Shown here in pieces: positions 26,801 to 39,744 of a DNA stretch of 64,000 nt (positions are counted from its first letter, which is position 1; every line of letters starts with the position of its first letter). Source of the stretch: Luzula sylvatica (Eukaryota; Streptophyta; Magnoliopsida; Poales; Juncaceae); the NCBI GenBank assembly GCA_946800325.1, contig OX326960.1, forward strand, positions 9,646,893-9,710,892. Reading direction: 5' to 3'. The notes beneath the pieces were generated by a model. That model was not told where the DNA came from and did not search any database. It was given only the letters and a program-made list of their open reading frames with translations. A program made the translations under genes and the position numbers.

Positions 26801-29800
26801 GGGGGGTAGGGGGTAAAAATCTCCAAAGGGGGGGTAGGTGGTAAAAATCTCCAAAAGGGCAGGTAGGGGGTAAAAATATCCAAAGGGGGGGTGTGGGGTA
26901 GGGGGTTAAAATCTCCCAAGGGGGGGGGGGGGGGGGTAGGGGGTAAAAATCTCCAAAGAGGGGGTAGGGGGTAAAAATCTCCAAAGGGGGGGTAGGGGGT
27001 AAAAATCTCCAAAGGGGGGGTAGGTGGTAAAAATATCCAAAGGGGGGGTAGGGGGTACAAATCTCGGAAGGGGGTGTAGGGAGTAAAAATCTCCGAATGG
27101 GGGGGGGGGGGTAGGGGGTAAAAATCTCCAAAGGGGGGTTAGGGGGTAAAAATCTCCAAATGGGGGGTAGGGGGTAAAAATCTTCAAAGGGGGGGGGTAG
27201 GGGGGATAGGTGGTAAAAATCTCCAAGGGGGGGGGGGGGTAGGGGTAAAAATCTCCAAAGGGGGGGGGGGGGTGGTAGGTGGTAAAAATCTCCCAAGGGC
27301 GGGTAGGGGGTAAAAATCACCAAAGGGGGGGTAGGGGGTAAAAATCTCCAAAGGGGGGGGTAGGGGTAAAAATCTCCAAAGGGGGGGTCGGGGTCAAAAA
27401 TCTCCAAAGGGGGGGTAGGGGGTAAAAATCTCGGAAGGGGGGGGGGGGGTAGGGAGTAAAAATCTCCGTAGGGGGGGTAGGGGGTAAAAATCTCCCAAGG
27501 GGGGGTTGGGAGTAAAAATCTCCAAAGGGGGGGTAGGGGGTAAAAATATCCAAAAGGGCGGGTAGGGGGTAAAAATATCCAAAGGGGGGGGGGGGGGGGG
27601 GTAGGGGGTAAAAATCTCCCAAGGGGGGGTAGGGGGTAAAAATCTCCAAAGGGGGTAGGGGGAAAAATCTCTAAAGGGGGGGTAGGGGGTAAAAATCTCC
27701 CAAGGGGGGGAAGGGGGTAAAAATCTCCAAAGGGGGGTTGGGGGTAAAAATCTCCAAAGGGGGGTAGGGGGTAAAAATTTACAAAGGGGGGTAGGGGGTA
27801 AAAATCTCTAAAGGGGCGGTAGGGGGTAAAAATCTCCCAAGGGGGGGGGGGGGGTAGGGGGTAAAAATCTTCAAAGGGGGGGTTGGGGGTAAAAATCTCC
27901 AAAGGGGGGGTAGGGGGTAAAAATCTTCAAAGGGGGGGGGGGGGGGGGGGGGGGGTAGGGGGTAAAAATCTTCAAAGGGGGGTTAGGGCGTAAAAATCTC
28001 CAAAGGGGGGGGGGGTAGGGGGTAAAATTCTTCAAAGTGGGGTATGGGGTAAAAATCTCCAAAGGGGGGGTAGGGGGTAAAAATCTCCAAAGGGGGGGGT
28101 AGGGGGTCAAAATCTTCAAAGGGGGGGGGGGGGGTAGGGGGTAAAAATCTCCAAAGGGGAGGTAGGGGGTAAGAAAATCCAAAGGGGGGTAGGGGGTAAA
28201 AATCTCGAAAGGGGGGGTAGGGGGTAAAAATCTCCCAAGGGGGGGTAGGGGGTAAAAATCTCCAAAGGGGGGGTAGGGGGTAAAAATCTCCAAAGGGGGG
28301 GGTAGGGGGTAAAAATCTCCAAAGGGGGGGTAGGGGGTAAAAATCTCGGAAGGGAGGGTAGGGAGTAAAAATCTCCGAAGGGGGGGGGGGTAGTGGGTAA
28401 AAATCCCCAAAGGGTGGGTAGGGGGTAAAAATCTCCAAAGGGGGGGAGGGGGGGGTAGGGGGTAAAAATATCCAAAGGGGGGGGGAGGGGGGGTAGGGGG
28501 TAAAAATATCCAAAGGGGGGTAGGGGGTAAAAATCTGTAAAGGGGGGGGGGGGGTAGGGGGTAAAAATCTCCAAAGGGGGGGGGGGGGTTAGGGGGTAAA
28601 AATCTCCAAATGGGGGGTAGGGGGTAAAAATCTTCAAAGGGGGGGTAGGGGGGGGGGGGTAGGTGGTAAAAATCTCCAAAGGGGGGGGGTAAGGGTAAAA
28701 ATCTCCAAAGGGGGGGGGGGGTGGTAGGTGGTAAAAATCTCCCAAGGGCGGGTAGGGGGTTAAAATCTCCAAAGGGGGGGTAGGGGGTAAAAATCTCCAA
28801 AGGGGGGGTAGGGGGTAAAAATCTCCAAAGGGGGGGTCGGGGTCAAAAATCTCCAAAGGGGGGGTAGGGGGTAAAAATCTCGGAAGGGAGGGGGGGTAGG
28901 GAGTAAAAATCTCCGTAGGGGGGGTAGGGGGTAAAAATGTCCCAAGGGGGGGTTGGGAGTAAAAATCTCCAAAGGGGAGGGTAGGGGGTAAAAATATCCA
29001 AAAGGGCGGGTAGGGGGTAAAAATATCCAAAGGGGGGGGGGGTAGGGGGTAAAAATCTCCCAAGGGGGGGTAGGGGGTAAAAATCTCCAAAGGGGGTAGG
29101 GGGAAAAATCTCTAAAGGGGGGGTAGGGGGTAAAAATCTCCCAAGGGGGGGAAGGGGGTAAAAATGTCCAAAGGGGGGTTGGGGGTAAAAATCTCCAAAG
29201 GGGGGTAGGGGGTAAAAATTTACAAAGGGGGGTAGGGGGTAAAAATCTCTAAAGGGGCGGTAGGGGGTAAAAATCTCCCAAGGGGGGGGGGGGGGGGGGG
29301 GGGGGGGGGGTAGGGGGTAAAAATCTCCAAAGGGGGGGTTGGGGGTAAAAATCTCCAAAGGGGGGGTAGGGGGTAAAAATCTTCAAAGGGGGGGGGGGGG
29401 GGGGGGGGGGGTAGGGGGTAAAAATCTTCAAAGGGGTGTTAGGGCGTAAAAATCTCCAAAGGGGGGGGGGGGGGTAGGGGGTAAAAATCTTCAAAGTGGG
29501 GTATGGGGTAAAAATCTCCAAAGGGGGGGTAGGGGGTAAAAATCTCCAAAGGGGGGGTAGGGGATTAAAATCTTCAAAGGGGGGGTGGTAGGGGGTAAAA
29601 ATCTCCAAAGGGGAGGTAGGGGGTAAGAAAATCCAAAGGGGGGTAGGGGGTAAAAATCTCGAAAGGGGGGGTAGGGGGTAAAAATCTCCCAAGGGGGGGT
29701 AGGGGGTAAAAATCTCCAAAGGGGGGGGGTAGGGGGTAAAAATCTCCAAAGGGGGGGTAGGGGGAAAAAATCTCAAAAGGGGGGGTAGGGGGTAAAAATC

Positions 29801-32800
29801 TCGGAAGGGAGGGTAGGGAGTAAAAATCTCCGAAGGGGGGGGGGGGGTAGTGGGAAAAAATCCCCAAAGGGTGGGTAGGGGGTAAAAATCTCCAAAGGGG
29901 GGGGAGGGGGGGGGTAGGGGGTAAAAATATCCAAAGGGGGGGGGAGGGGGGGGGTAGGGGGTAAAAATATCCAAAGGGGGGGGAGGGGGGGGGGGGGTAG
30001 GGGGTAAAAATATCCAAAGGGGGGTAGGGGGTAAAAATCTGTAAAGGGGGGGGGGGGGGGTAGGGGGTAAAAATCTCCCAAGGGGGGGGGGGGGGGGGGG
30101 GGGGGTAGGGGGTAAAAATCTCCAAAGGGGGGGTAGGGTGTAAAAATCTCCAAAGGGGGGGTAGGGGGTAAAAATCTCCAAAGGAGGGGTAGGGGGTAAA
30201 AATCTCCAAAGGGGGGGTAGGGTGTAAACATATCCAAAGGGGGGGTAGGGGGTAAAAATATCCAAAGGGGGGGGGGGGGGGTAGGGGGTAAAAATCTCGG
30301 AAGGGGGGGGTATGGAGTAAAAATCTCCGAAGGGGGGGTATGGGGTAAAAAGTTCCAAAGGGGGGGGGGGGGTAGGGGGTAAAAATCTCCCAAGGGGGGG
30401 TAGGGGTAAAAATCTTCAAAGGGGAGGTACGGGGTAAAAATCTCTAAGGGGGGGGGGGGGGGGGGGTAGGTGCTAAAAATTTCCAAAGTGGGGTAGGGGG
30501 TAAAAATCTCCAAAGGGGGGGGGGGGTATGGGGTAAAAATCTCCAAAGGGGGTGGGGGTAAAAATTTCCGAAAGGGGGGTAGGAGGGTAAAAATCTCCAA
30601 AGGTGGGGGGGCGGGGGTAGGGGTAAAAATCTCTAAAGGGGGGGTGGTAGGTAGTAAAAATCTCCATAGGGGGGGGGGGGGTAGGGGGTAAAAATCTCCC
30701 TAGGGGGGTAGGGGGTAAAAATCTCCAAAGGGGGGGTAGGGGGTAAAAATCTCCAAAGGGGGGGTAGGGGGTAAAAATCTCCAAAAGGGCAGGTAGGGGG
30801 TAAAAATATCCAAAGGGGGGGGGGGGTGTGGGGTAGGGGGTAAAAATCTCCCAAGGGGGGGGGGGGGGGGGGGTAGGGGGTAAAAATCTCCAAAGAGGGG
30901 GTAGGGGGTAAAAATCTCCAAAGGGGGGGTAGGGGGTAAAAATCTCCAAAGGGGGGGTAGGTGGTAAAAATATCCAAAGGGGGGGTAGGGGGTACAAATC
31001 TCGGAAGGGGGTTAGGGAGTAAAAATCTCCGAATGGGGGGGGGGGGGTAGGGGGTAAAAATCTCCGAAGGGGGGGGGGGGTAGGGGGTAAAAATCTCCAA
31101 AGGGGGGTTAGGGGGTAAAAATCTCCAAATGGGGGGTAGGGGGTAAAAATCTTCAAAGGGGGGGTAGGTGGTAAAAATCTCCAAAGGGGGGGGGGGGGGG
31201 GGGGGGGGTAGGGGTAAAAATCTCCAAAGGGGGGGGGGGGTGGTAGGTGGTAAAAATCTCCCAAGGGCGGGTAGGGGGTAAAAATCTCCAAAGGGGGGGT
31301 AGGGGGTAAAAATCTCCAAAGGGGGGGTAGGGGGTAAAAATCTCCAAAGGGGGGGTCGGGGTCAAAAATCTCCAAAGGGGGGGTAGGGGGTAAAAATCTC
31401 GGAAGGGGGGGGGGGGGGGTAGGGAGTAAAAATCTCCGTAGGGGGGGTAGGGGGTAAAAATCTCCCAAGGGGGGGTTGGGAGTAAAAATCTCCAAAGGGG
31501 GGGTAGGGGGTAAAAATATCCAAAAGGGCGAGTAGGGGGTAAAAATATCCAAAGGGGGGGGGGGGGGGGGGGGGGTAGGGGGTAAAAATCTCCAAAGGGG
31601 GTAGGGGGAAAAATCTCTAAAGGGGGGGTAGGGGGTAAAAATCTCCAAAGGGGGGTTGGGGGTAAAAATCTCCAAAGGGGGGTAGGGGGTAAAAATTTAC
31701 AAAGGGGGGTAGGGGGTAAAAATCTCTAAAGGGGCGGTAGGGGGTAAAAATCTCCCAAGGGGGGGGGGGGGGTAGGGGGTAAAAATCTCCAAAGGGGGGG
31801 GTTGGGGGTAAAAATCTCCAAAGGGGGGGGTAGGGGGTAAAAATCTTCAAAGGGGGGGGGGGGGGGGGGTAGGGGGTAAAAATCTTCAAAGGGGGGTTAG
31901 GGCGTAAAAATCTCCAAAGGGGGGGGGGGGGTAGGGGGTAAAATACTTCAAAGTGGGCTATGGGGTAAAAATCTCCAAAGGGGGGGTAGGGGGTAAAAAT
32001 CTCCAAAGGGGGGGTAGGGGGTCAAAATCTTCAAAGGGGGGGGGGGGGGGGGGTAGGGGGTAAAAATCTCCAAAGGGGAGGTAGGGGGTAAGAAAATCCA
32101 AAGGGGGGTAGGGGGTAAAAATCTCGAAAGGGGGGGTAGGGGGTAAAAATCTCCCAAGGGGGGGTAGGGGGTAAAAATCTCCAAAGGGGGGGTAGGGGGT
32201 AAAAATCTCCAAAGGGGGCGTAGGGGGTAAAAATCTCCAAAGGGGGGGTAGGGGGTAAAAATCTCGGAAGGGAGGGTAGGGAGTAAAAATCTCCGAAGGG
32301 GGGGGGGGGGTAGTGGGTAAAAATCCCCAAAGGGTGGGTAGGGGGTAAAAATCTCCAAAGGGGGGGGAGGGGGGGTAGGGGGTAAAAATATCCAAAGGGG
32401 GGGGAGGGGGGGTAGGGTGTAAAAATATCCAAAGGGGGGTAGGGGGTAAAAATCTGTAAAGGGGGGGGGGGGGGGGTAGGGGGTAAAAATCTCCCAAGGG
32501 GGGGGGGGGGGGGGGTAGGGGGTAAAAATCTCCAAAGGGGGGGTAGGGGGTAAAAATCTCCAAAGGGGGGGTAGGGTGTAAAAATCTCCAAAGGGGGGGT
32601 AGGGGGTAAAAATCTCCAAAGGGGGGGTAGGGGGTAAAACTCTCCAAAGGGGGGGGTAGGGGTAAAAATATCCAAAGGGGGGGGGGGGGTAGGGGGTAAA
32701 AATCTCGGAAGAGGGGGTATGGAGTAAAAATCTCCGAAGGGGGGGTATGGGGTAAAAAGTTCCAAAGGGGGGGGGTAGGGGGTAAAAATCTCCCAAGGGG

Positions 32801-35800
32801 GGGTAGGGGTAAAAATCTTAAAAGGGGGGGGGGGGGGGTATGGGGTAAAAATCTCCAAAGGGGGTGGGGGTAAAAATTTCCGAAAGGGGGGTATGAGGGT
32901 AAAAATCTCCAAAGGTGGGGGGCGGGGGTAGGGGTAAAAATCTCTAAAGGGGGGGTGGTAAAAATTTCCAAAGTGGGGTAGGGGGTAAAAATCTCCAAAG
33001 GGGGGGGGGGGTATGGGGTAAAAATCTCCAAAGGGGGTGGGGGTAAAAATTTCCGAAAGGGGGGTATGAGGGTAAAAATCTCCAAAGGTGGGGGGCGGGG
33101 GTAGGGGTAAAAATCTCTAAAGGGGGGGTGGTAAAAATCTCCAAAGGGGGGTATGGGGTAAAAATCTCCAAAGGGGGGGGTAGGGGGTAAAAATCTCCAA
33201 AAGGGCAGGTAGGCGGTAAAAATATCCAAAGGGGGGGGGTGTGGGGTAGGGGGTAAAAATCTCCCAAGGGGGGGGGGGGGGTAGGGGGTAAAAATCTCCA
33301 AAGGGGGGGTAGGGGGTAAAAATCTCCAAAGGGGGGTAGGGGGTAAAAATCTCCAAAGGGGGGGTAGGTGGTAAAAATATCCAAAGGGGGGGTAGGGGGT
33401 ACAAATCTCGGAAGGGGGTGTAGGGAGTAAAAATCTCCGAAGGGGGGGGGGGGGGTAGGGGGTAAAAATCTCCAAAGGGGGGTTAGGGGGTAAAAATCTC
33501 CAAATGGGGGGTAGGGGTAAAAATCTTCAAAGGGGGGGTAGGGGGGGGGGTAGGTGGTAAAAATCTCCAAAGGGGGGGGGGGGGTAGGGGTAAAAATCTC
33601 CAAAGGGGGGGGGGGTGGTAGGTGGTAAAAATCTCCCAAGGGCGGGTAGGGGGTAAAAATCTCCAAAGGGGGGGTAGGGGGTAAAAATCTCCAAAGGGGG
33701 GGTAGGGGGTAAAAATCTCCAAAGGGGGGGTCGGGGTCAAAAATCTCCAAAGGGGGGGTAGGGGGTAAAAATCTCGAAAGGGAGGGGGGGGGGGGGGTAG
33801 GGAGTAAAAATCTCCCAAGGGGGGGTAGGGGTAAAAATATCCAAAAGGGCGGGTAGGGGGTAAAAATATCCAAAGGGGGGGGGGGGGGGGGGGGGGGGGG
33901 TAGGGGGTAAAAATGTCCCAAGGGGGGGTAGGGGGTAAAAATCTCCAAAGGGGGGGTAGGGGGTAAAAATCTCCCAAGGGGGGGTTGGGAGTAAAAATCT
34001 CCAAAGGGGGGGTAGGGGGTAAAAATATCCAAAAGGGCGGGTAGGGGGTAAAAATATCCAAAGGGGGGGGGGGGGGGGTAGGGGGTAAAAATCTCCCAAG
34101 GGGGGGTAGGGGGGTAAAAATCTCCAAAGGGGGGGGTAGGGGGTAAAAATCTCCAAAGGGGGGGGTAGGGGGTAAAAATCTCCAAAGGGGGGGTAGGGGG
34201 TAAAAATCTCGGAAGGGAGGGTAGGGAGTAAAAATCTCCGAAGGGGGGGGGGGGGTAGTGGGTAAAAATCCCCAAAGGGTGGGTAGGGGGTAAAAATCTC
34301 CAAAGGGGGGGGAGGGGGGGGTAGGGGGTAAAAATATCCAAAGGGGGGGGGGGAAGGGGGAGGGTAGGGGGTAAAAATATCCAAAGGGGGGGGGGGGGGT
34401 AGGGGGTAAAAATATCCAAAGGGGGGTAGGGGGTAAAAATCTGTAAAGGGGGGGGGGGGGGGGGTAGGGGCTGAAAATCTCCCAAGGGGGGGGGGGGGGG
34501 GGTAGGGGGTAAAAATCTCCAAAGGGGGGGTAGGGGGTAAAAATCTCCAAAGGGGGGGTAGGGTGTAAAAATCTCCAAAGGGGGGGTAGGGGGTAAAAAT
34601 CTCCAAAGGGGGGGTAGGGGGTAAAAATCTCCAAAGGGGGGGGGTAGGGTGTAAACATATCCGAAGGGGGGGTAGGGGGTAAAAATATCCAAAGGGGGGG
34701 GGGGGGGGTAGGGGGTAAAAATCTCGGAAGGGGGGGTATGGAGTAAAAATCTCCGAAGGGGGGGTATGGGGTAAAAAGTTCCAAAGGGGGGGGTAGGGGG
34801 TAAAAATCTCCCAAGGGGGGGTAGGGGTAAAAATCTTCAAAGGGGAGGTACGGGGTAAAAATCTCTAAGGGGGGGGGGGGGGGGGGGGGTAGGTGCTAAA
34901 AATTTCCAAAGTGGGGTAGGGGGTAAAAATCTCCAAAGGGGGGGGGGGTATGGGGTAAAAATCTCCAAAGGGGGTGGGGGTAAAAATTTCCGAAAGGGGG
35001 GTATGAGGGTAAAAATCTCCAAAGGGGGGGGGGGGCGGGGGTAGGGGTAAAAATCTCTAAAGAAGGGGTGGTAGGTAGTAAAAATCTCCATAGGGGGGGG
35101 GGGGGTAAGGGGTAAAAATCTCCCTAGGGGGGTAGGGGGTAAAAATCTCCAAAGGGGGGGTAGGGGGTAAAAATCTCCAAAAGGGCAGGTAGGGGGTAAA
35201 AATATCCAAAGGGGGGGTGTGGGGTAGGGGGTAAAAATCTCCCAAGGGGGGGGGGTAGGGGGTAAAAATCTCCAAAGAGGGGGTAGGGGGTAAAAATCTC
35301 CAAAGGGGGGGTAGGGGGTAAAAATCTCCAAAGGGGGGGTAGGGGGTAAAAATCTCCAAAGGGGGGTAGGGGGGTAAAAATCTCCAAAGGGGGGGTAGGG
35401 GGTAGAAAATCTCGGAAGGGGGTGTAGGGAGTAAAAATCTCCGAATGGGGGGGGGGGGGGGGGTAGGGGGTAAAAATCTCCGAAGGGGGGGGGGTAGGGG
35501 GTAAAAATCTCCAAAGGGGGGTTAGGGGGTAAAAATCTCCAAATGGGGGGTAGGGGGTAAAAATCTTCAAAGGGGGGGTAGGGGGGGGGGGGGGGTAGGT
35601 GGTAAAAATCTCCAAAGGGGGGGGGGGGGGGGGGGGGGGGTAGGGGTAAAAATCTCCAAAGGGGGGGGGGTGGTAGGTGGTAAAAATCTCCCAAGGGCGG
35701 GTAGGGGGTAAAAATCTCCAAAGGGGGGGTAGGGGTAAAAATATCCAAAGGGGGGGTAGGGGGTAAAAATCTCCAAAGGGGGGGTCGGGGTCAAAAATCT

Positions 35801-37450
35801 CCAAAGGGTGGGTAGGGGGTAAAAATCTCGGAAGGGAGGGGGGGTAGGGAGTAAAAATCTCCGTAGGGGGGGTAGGGGGTAAAAATCTCCCAAGGGGGGG
35901 TTGGGAGTAAAAATCTCCAAAGGGGGGGTAGGGGGTAAAAATATCCAAAAGGGCGGGTAGGGGGTAAAAATATCCAAAGGGGGGTAGGGGGTAAAAATCT
36001 GTAAAGGGGGGGGGGTAGGGGGTAAAAATCTCCAAAGGGGGGTAGGGGGTAAAAATCTCCAAAGGGGGGGTAGGTGGTAAAAATATCCAAAGGGGGGGGG
36101 TAGGGGGTACTAATCTCGGAAGGGGGGGTGTAGGGAGTAAAAATCTCCGAATGGGGGGGGGGTAGGGGGTAAAAATATCCAAAGGGGGGTAGGGGGTAAA
36201 AATCTGTAAAGGGGGGGGGGGGGGTAGGGGGTAAAAATCTCCCAAGGGGGGGGGGGGGGTAGGGGGTAAAAATCTCCAAAGGGGGGTGGTAGGGGGTAAA
36301 AATCTCCAAAGGGGGGGTAGGGTGTAAAAATCTCCAAAGGGGGGGTAGGGGGTAAAAATCTCCAAAGGGGGGGTAGGGGGTAAAAATCTCCAAAGGGGGG
36401 GTAGGGTGTAAACATATCCAAAGGGGGGGTAGGGGGTAAAAATATCCAAAGGGGGGGGGGGGGGAGGGGTAGGGGGTAAAATCTCGGAAGGGGGGGTATG
36501 GAGTAAAAATCTCCGAAGGGGGGGTATGGGGTAAAAAGTTCCAAAGGGGGGGGTAGGGGGTAAAAATCTCCCAAGGGGGGGTTAGGGGTAAAAATCTTCA
36601 AAGGGGAGGTACGGGGTAAAAATCTCTAAGGGGGGGGGGGGGGGGGTAGGTGCTAAATATTTCCAAAGTGGGGTAGGGGGTAAAAATCTCCAAAGGGGGG
36701 GGGGGGTATGGGGTAAAAATCTCCAAAGGGGGTGGGGGTAAAAATTTCCGAAAGGGGGGTAGGAGGGTAAAAATCTCCAAAGGGGGGGGGGGGGGCGGGG
36801 GTAGGGGTAAAAAATCTCTAAAGGGGGGGTGGTAGGTAGTAAAAATCTCCATAGGGGGGGGGGGTATGGGGGTAAAAATCTCCCTAGGGGGGTAGGGGGT
36901 AAAAATCTCCAAAGGGGGGGTAGGGGGTAAAAATCTCCAAAGGGGGGGTTGGGGGTAAAAATCTCCAAAAGGGCAGGTAGGGGGTAAAAATCTCCAAAGA
37001 GGGGGTGTGGGGTAGGGGGTAAAAATATCCAAAGGGGGGGTAGGGGGTACAAATCTCGGAAGGGGGTGTAGGGAGTAAAAATCTCCGAATGGGGGGGGGG
37101 GGGGGGTAGGGGGTAAAAATCTCCAAAGGGGGGTTAGGGGGTAAAAATCTCCAAATGGGGGGTAGGGGGTAAAAATCTTCAAAGGGGGGGTAGGGGGGGG
37201 GGGGTAGGTGGTAAAAATCTCCAAAGGGGGGGGGGGGGGGGGGGGGGGTAGGGGTAAAAATCTCCAAAGGGGGGGGGGGGGTGGTAGGTGGTAAAAATCT
37301 CCCAAGGGCGGGTAGGGGGTAAAAATCACCAAAGGGGGGGTAGGGGGTAAAAATCTCCAAAGGGGGGTAGGGGGTAAAAATCTCCAAAGGGGGGGTCGGG
37401 GTCAAAAATCTCCAAAGGGGGGGTAGGGGGTAAATATCTCGGAAGGGGCG
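20900..37450 (-). repeat. Mosaic higher-order repeat domain (TCGGGGTC marker family)
   Basis: A rare monomer containing TCGGGGTCAAAAATC recurs at 23440, 25771, 27388, 28837, 31356, 33731, 35785 and 37396. A second rare monomer containing AAAAAGTTCCAAAG recurs at 22431, 24792, 26463, 30351, 32758, 34777 and 36537. Intervals are 1.4-2.5 kb and 1.7-3.9 kb. The most complete copies are spaced about 3.9-4.4 kb, for example 22431, 26463, 30351 and 34777. Shorter intervals fit internal deletions of a unit of about 4 kb. Start and end of the domain are approximate. Confidence 0.8.
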
Positions 37451-38284
37451 GGGGGGTAGGGAGTAAAAATCTCCAAAGGGGGGGGGGGGTAGGGGGTAAA
37501 AATCTCCAAAGTGGGGTATGGGGTAAAAATCTCCAAAGGGGGGGTAGGGGGTAAAAATCTCCGAAAGGGGGGTAGGTGGTAAAAATCTTCAAAGGGGGGG
37601 GGGGGGGGGTAGGGGGTAAAATCTCCAAAGGGGAGGTAGGGGGTAAAAATATCCAAACGGGGGTAGGGGGTAAAAATCTCGGAAGGGGGGGGTAGCGGGT
37701 AAAAATCTCCCAAGGGGGGGTAGGGGGTAAAAATCTCCAAAGGGGGGGGGGGGGGGGGGGGGTAGGGGGTAAAAATCTCCAAAGGGGGGGTAGGGTGTAA
37801 AAATCTCCAAAGGGGGGGGGGTAGGGGGTAAAAATCTCGGAAGGGAGGGTAGGGAGTAAAAATCTCCAAAGGGGGGGGGGGGGGTAGGGGGTAAAAATCT
37901 CCCAAGGGGGGGGGGGGGGGGTAGGGTGTAAAAATCTCCAAAGGGGGGGTAGGGGGTAAATATCTCAAAAGGGGGGGTAGGGTGTAAAAATCTCCAAAGG
38001 GGGGGGGGGGGGGGGGGGGGGGTAGGGTGTAAAAATATCCAAAGGGGGGGTAGGGGTAAAAATATCCAAAGGGGGGGGTAGGGGGTAAAAATCTCGGAAG
38101 GGGGGGTAGGGAGTAAAAATCACCCAAGGGGGGGTAGGGGGTAAAAATCTCCAAAGGGAGGTAGGGGGTAAAAATCTCCAAAGGGGGGGTAGGGGTAAAA
38201 ATCTCCAAAGGGGGGGTAGGGGGTAAAAATCTCTAAAGGGGGGGGGGGGGTAGGAGGTAAAAATATCCAAAGGGGGGGCAGGGG

Positions 38285-38830
38285 TAAAAATCTCTAAAGG
38301 GGGGGTAGGGGGTAAAAATCTCCCAAGGGGGGGTAGGGGGTAAAAATCTCCAAAGGGGGGGGGGGGGGGGGGGGGGGGGGTTGGTGGTAAAAATCTCCAA
38401 ATGGGGGGTAGGGGGTAAAAATCTCCAAATGGGGGGTAGGGGTAAAAATCTCCAAAGGGGGGGGTAGGGGGTAAAAATCTCCAAAGAGGGGGTAGGGGGT
38501 AAAAATCTCTAAAGGGGGGGGGGGGGGGGGGTAGGGGGTAAAAATATCCAAAGGGGGGGTAAGGGGTAAAAATCTCTAAAGGGGGGGTAGGGGGTAAAAA
38601 TCTCCCAAGGGGGGGTAGGGGGTAAAAATCTCCAAAGGGGGGGGGGGGGGGGGGGGGGGGGGGGTTGGTGGTAAAAATCTCCAAAGGGGGGGGTAGGGGG
38701 TAAAAATCTCCAAATGGGGGGTAGGGGTAAAAATCTCCAAAGGGGGGGTAGGGGGTAAAAATCTCCAAAGAGGGGGTAGGGGGTAAAAATCTCTAAAGGG
38801 GGGGGGGGGGGGGGGGGGGGGGGGTAGGGG
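38285..38830 (-). repeat. Two copies of a roughly 285-bp satellite block
   Basis: A block ending in a long G run followed by TTGGTGGTAAAAATC occurs twice, with the TTGG marker at 38381 and 38665 (284 bp apart). The preceding order of monomers (CTCTAAA, then CTCCCAA, then CTCCAAA with a very long G run) is the same in both. Confidence 0.75.
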
Positions 38831-39712
38831 GTAAAAATATCCAAAGGGGGGGTAAGGGGTAAAAATCTCGAAAGGGGGGGTAGGGGGTAAAAATCTCCCA
38901 AGGGGGGGTAGGGGGTAAAAATCTCCAAAGGGGGGGTAGGCGGTAAAAATTTCCAAAGGGGGGGTAGGTGGTAAAAATCTCCAAAGGGGGGGTAGGGGGT
39001 AAAAATCTCGAAAGGGGGGGGGGGGGGTAGGGAGTAAAAATCTCTGAAGGGGGGGGGGGGGTAGGGGGTAATAATCTCCAAAGGGGGGGGGGGGTAGGGG
39101 GTAAAAATCTCCAAAGGGGGGGGGGGGGGTAGGGGGTAATAATCTCCAAAGGGGGGGGGGGGGGGGGGGTAGGGGGTAAAAATCTCCAAAGGGGGGGGGG
39201 TAGGGGGTAAAAATATCCAAAGGGGGGTAGGGGGTAAAAATCTCCCAAGGGGGGGGGGGGGGGGTAGGGGGTAATAATCTCCAAAGGGGGGGGGGGGGGG
39301 GTAGGGGGTAAAAATCTCCAAAGGGGGGGGGGGTAGGGGGTAGGGGGTAAAAATCTGTAAAGGGGGGGGGGGGGGTGGTAGGGTGTAAGGGGGGGGGGTA
39401 GGGTGTAAAAATCTCCAAAGGGGGGGGGGGGGGGGGGTAGGGGGTAAAAATCTCCAAAGGGGGGGGGGGGTAGGGTGCAAAAATATCCAAAGGGGGGGTA
39501 GGGGTAAAAATATCCAAAGGGGGGGTAGGGGGGAAAAATCTCGGAAGGGGGGGTAGGGAGTAAAAATCTCCGAAGGGGGGGTAGGGGGTAAAAATCTCCC
39601 AAGGGGGGGTAGGGGGTAAAAATCTCCAAAGGGGGGGTAGGGGGTAAAAATCTCCAAAGGGGGGGTAGGGGTAAAAATCTCCAAAGGGGGGGTAGGGGGT
39701 AAAAATCTCTAA

Positions 39713-39744
<32 letters not shown>

